Source of the DNA: Arthrobacter rhizosphaerae
GTDB lineage: Bacteria > Actinomycetota > Actinomycetes > Actinomycetales > Micrococcaceae
Length of the DNA stretch: 64,000 nucleotides
Assembly (NCBI RefSeq): GCF_023062595.1
Contig: NZ_JALLAN010000005.1
Span: 264,967-328,966 of the forward strand
Direction of reading: 5' to 3'
Position 1 is the first letter of the stretch, and each line of letters opens with the position of its first letter. The notes under the pieces were generated by a model, which was given only the letters and a program-made list of their open reading frames with translations, was not told where the DNA came from and searched no databases. The translations under genes were made by a program, and so were the position numbers. Below are positions 63,629 to 64,000 of the stretch, piece after piece.

Positions 63629-63700
63629 TGGGATATGGTGTAATTGGCAACACTACGGTTTCTGGTACCGTCATTCTAGGTTCGAGTCCTGGTATCCCAG
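63629..63700 (+). tRNA. tRNA-Gln (anticodon CTG)
   Basis: A 72-base tRNA with acceptor TGGGATA/TATCCCA (U1-A72 as usual for Gln), anticodon stem ACGGT/ACCGT with loop TTCTGGT (anticodon CTG), and T-loop TTCGAGT. CCA is not encoded. Confidence 0.95.
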
Positions 63701-63825
63701 CTCTGAGATATTTCTGGAAACAGCGCAATTTCAGAACTTCAAATCGGTATTACGGATTTGAAACGCTCACGGAAAGTGTGAAACAATCTTTCGGTGCGCG
63801 AGGCAGAAATGCCGAGGAAGTACAC

Positions 63826-63901
63826 GGCCCCATCGTATAGCGGCCTAGTACGCTGCCCTCTCACGGCGGTAACGCGGGTTCGAATCCCGCTGGGGTCACC
63901 A
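63826..63901 (+). tRNA. tRNA-Glu (anticodon CTC), CCA encoded
   Basis: A 73-base body plus CCA. Acceptor GGCCCCA/TGGGGTC, anticodon CTC in GCCCTCTCACGGC, T-arm GCGGGTTCGAATCCCGC. It follows tRNA-Gln by 125 bp and lies near the synthetase gene gltX. The last 99 bases of the window beyond it show no supported gene. Confidence 0.95.
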
Positions 63902-64000
63902 ATGTCCCCCGGAGCCGAAATACAGTGCTCTGTTCTTGTTTTGCCGTCCGTGCAAGCTGCCGGCCCGATTCTTCCGGGTTGAAGTGTACGAGTGGATACC

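Overview
The window is G+C-rich, densely packed actinobacterial DNA. Gene families and gene order (NrtR-nadABC-cysteine desulfurase, ilvD / ilvBNC-serA, leuB-ilvE, gltX next to tRNA-Gln and tRNA-Glu) suggest a soil Micrococcaceae genome of the Arthrobacter / Pseudarthrobacter / Paenarthrobacter type. This is inferred from content; there is no 16S gene in the window. No phage, transposase or CRISPR array was seen.

Layout. 0-6 kb: an MFS exporter, an IclR regulator and a divergent aromatic-oxidation unit (flavin reductase, HpaB-type monooxygenase, MHS-family transporter) with recognisable IclR- and TetR-type operator candidates. 6-9.3 kb: a phosphoribosyltransferase / hydrolase pair, a frameshifted relic of a dihydrolipoamide acyltransferase (E2) lipoyl domain, and an amino-acid permease. 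9.4-15.4 kb: de novo NAD synthesis as one overlapping operon led by an NrtR-type regulator with a palindromic operator candidate; the last gene, a cysteine desulfurase, probably supplies the Fe-S cluster of NadA. 15.4-34 kb: mixed accessory and housekeeping genes, including FAH-family hydrolase, DM13 protein, DUF1684 protein, lipoproteins, transglutaminase-like protein, luciferase-like oxidoreductase with MarR regulator, RND pump, malate:quinone oxidoreductase, peptide-type binding lipoprotein, an MPT70/MPT83-like fasciclin lipoprotein, peroxiredoxin, PQQ-type sugar dehydrogenase, tRNA-Leu and tRNA-Lys.

34-57 kb is the branched-chain amino acid region: ilvD, an attenuator (17-residue Val-rich leader peptide plus terminator) before ilvBNC, serA, and further on leuB and ilvE. 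Between them lie two unrelated FtsX-type ABC transporters, metG, a two-component system directly upstream of the second transporter, and a repeat-rich surface protein followed by a class E/F-like sortase. 57-64 kb: a metallo-beta-lactamase fold hydrolase, a second FAH-family enzyme, gltX, a HAD phosphatase, a membrane protein built of Gly/Leu heptads with TetR-like operator candidates, and tRNA-Gln(CTG) and tRNA-Glu(CTC).

The strongest unexpected observations are: (1) a promoter matching the mycobacterial SigK consensus upstream of a fasciclin protein that itself resembles the known SigK targets MPT70/MPT83; (2) a family of palindromic repeats based on ACCCTCCCTCAC, including a 198-bp head-to-head array with a strict 32-bp period; (3) the sortase plus substrate pair with an unusual VQTA(A) candidate sorting motif; (4) several well-formed operator pairs for local regulators.
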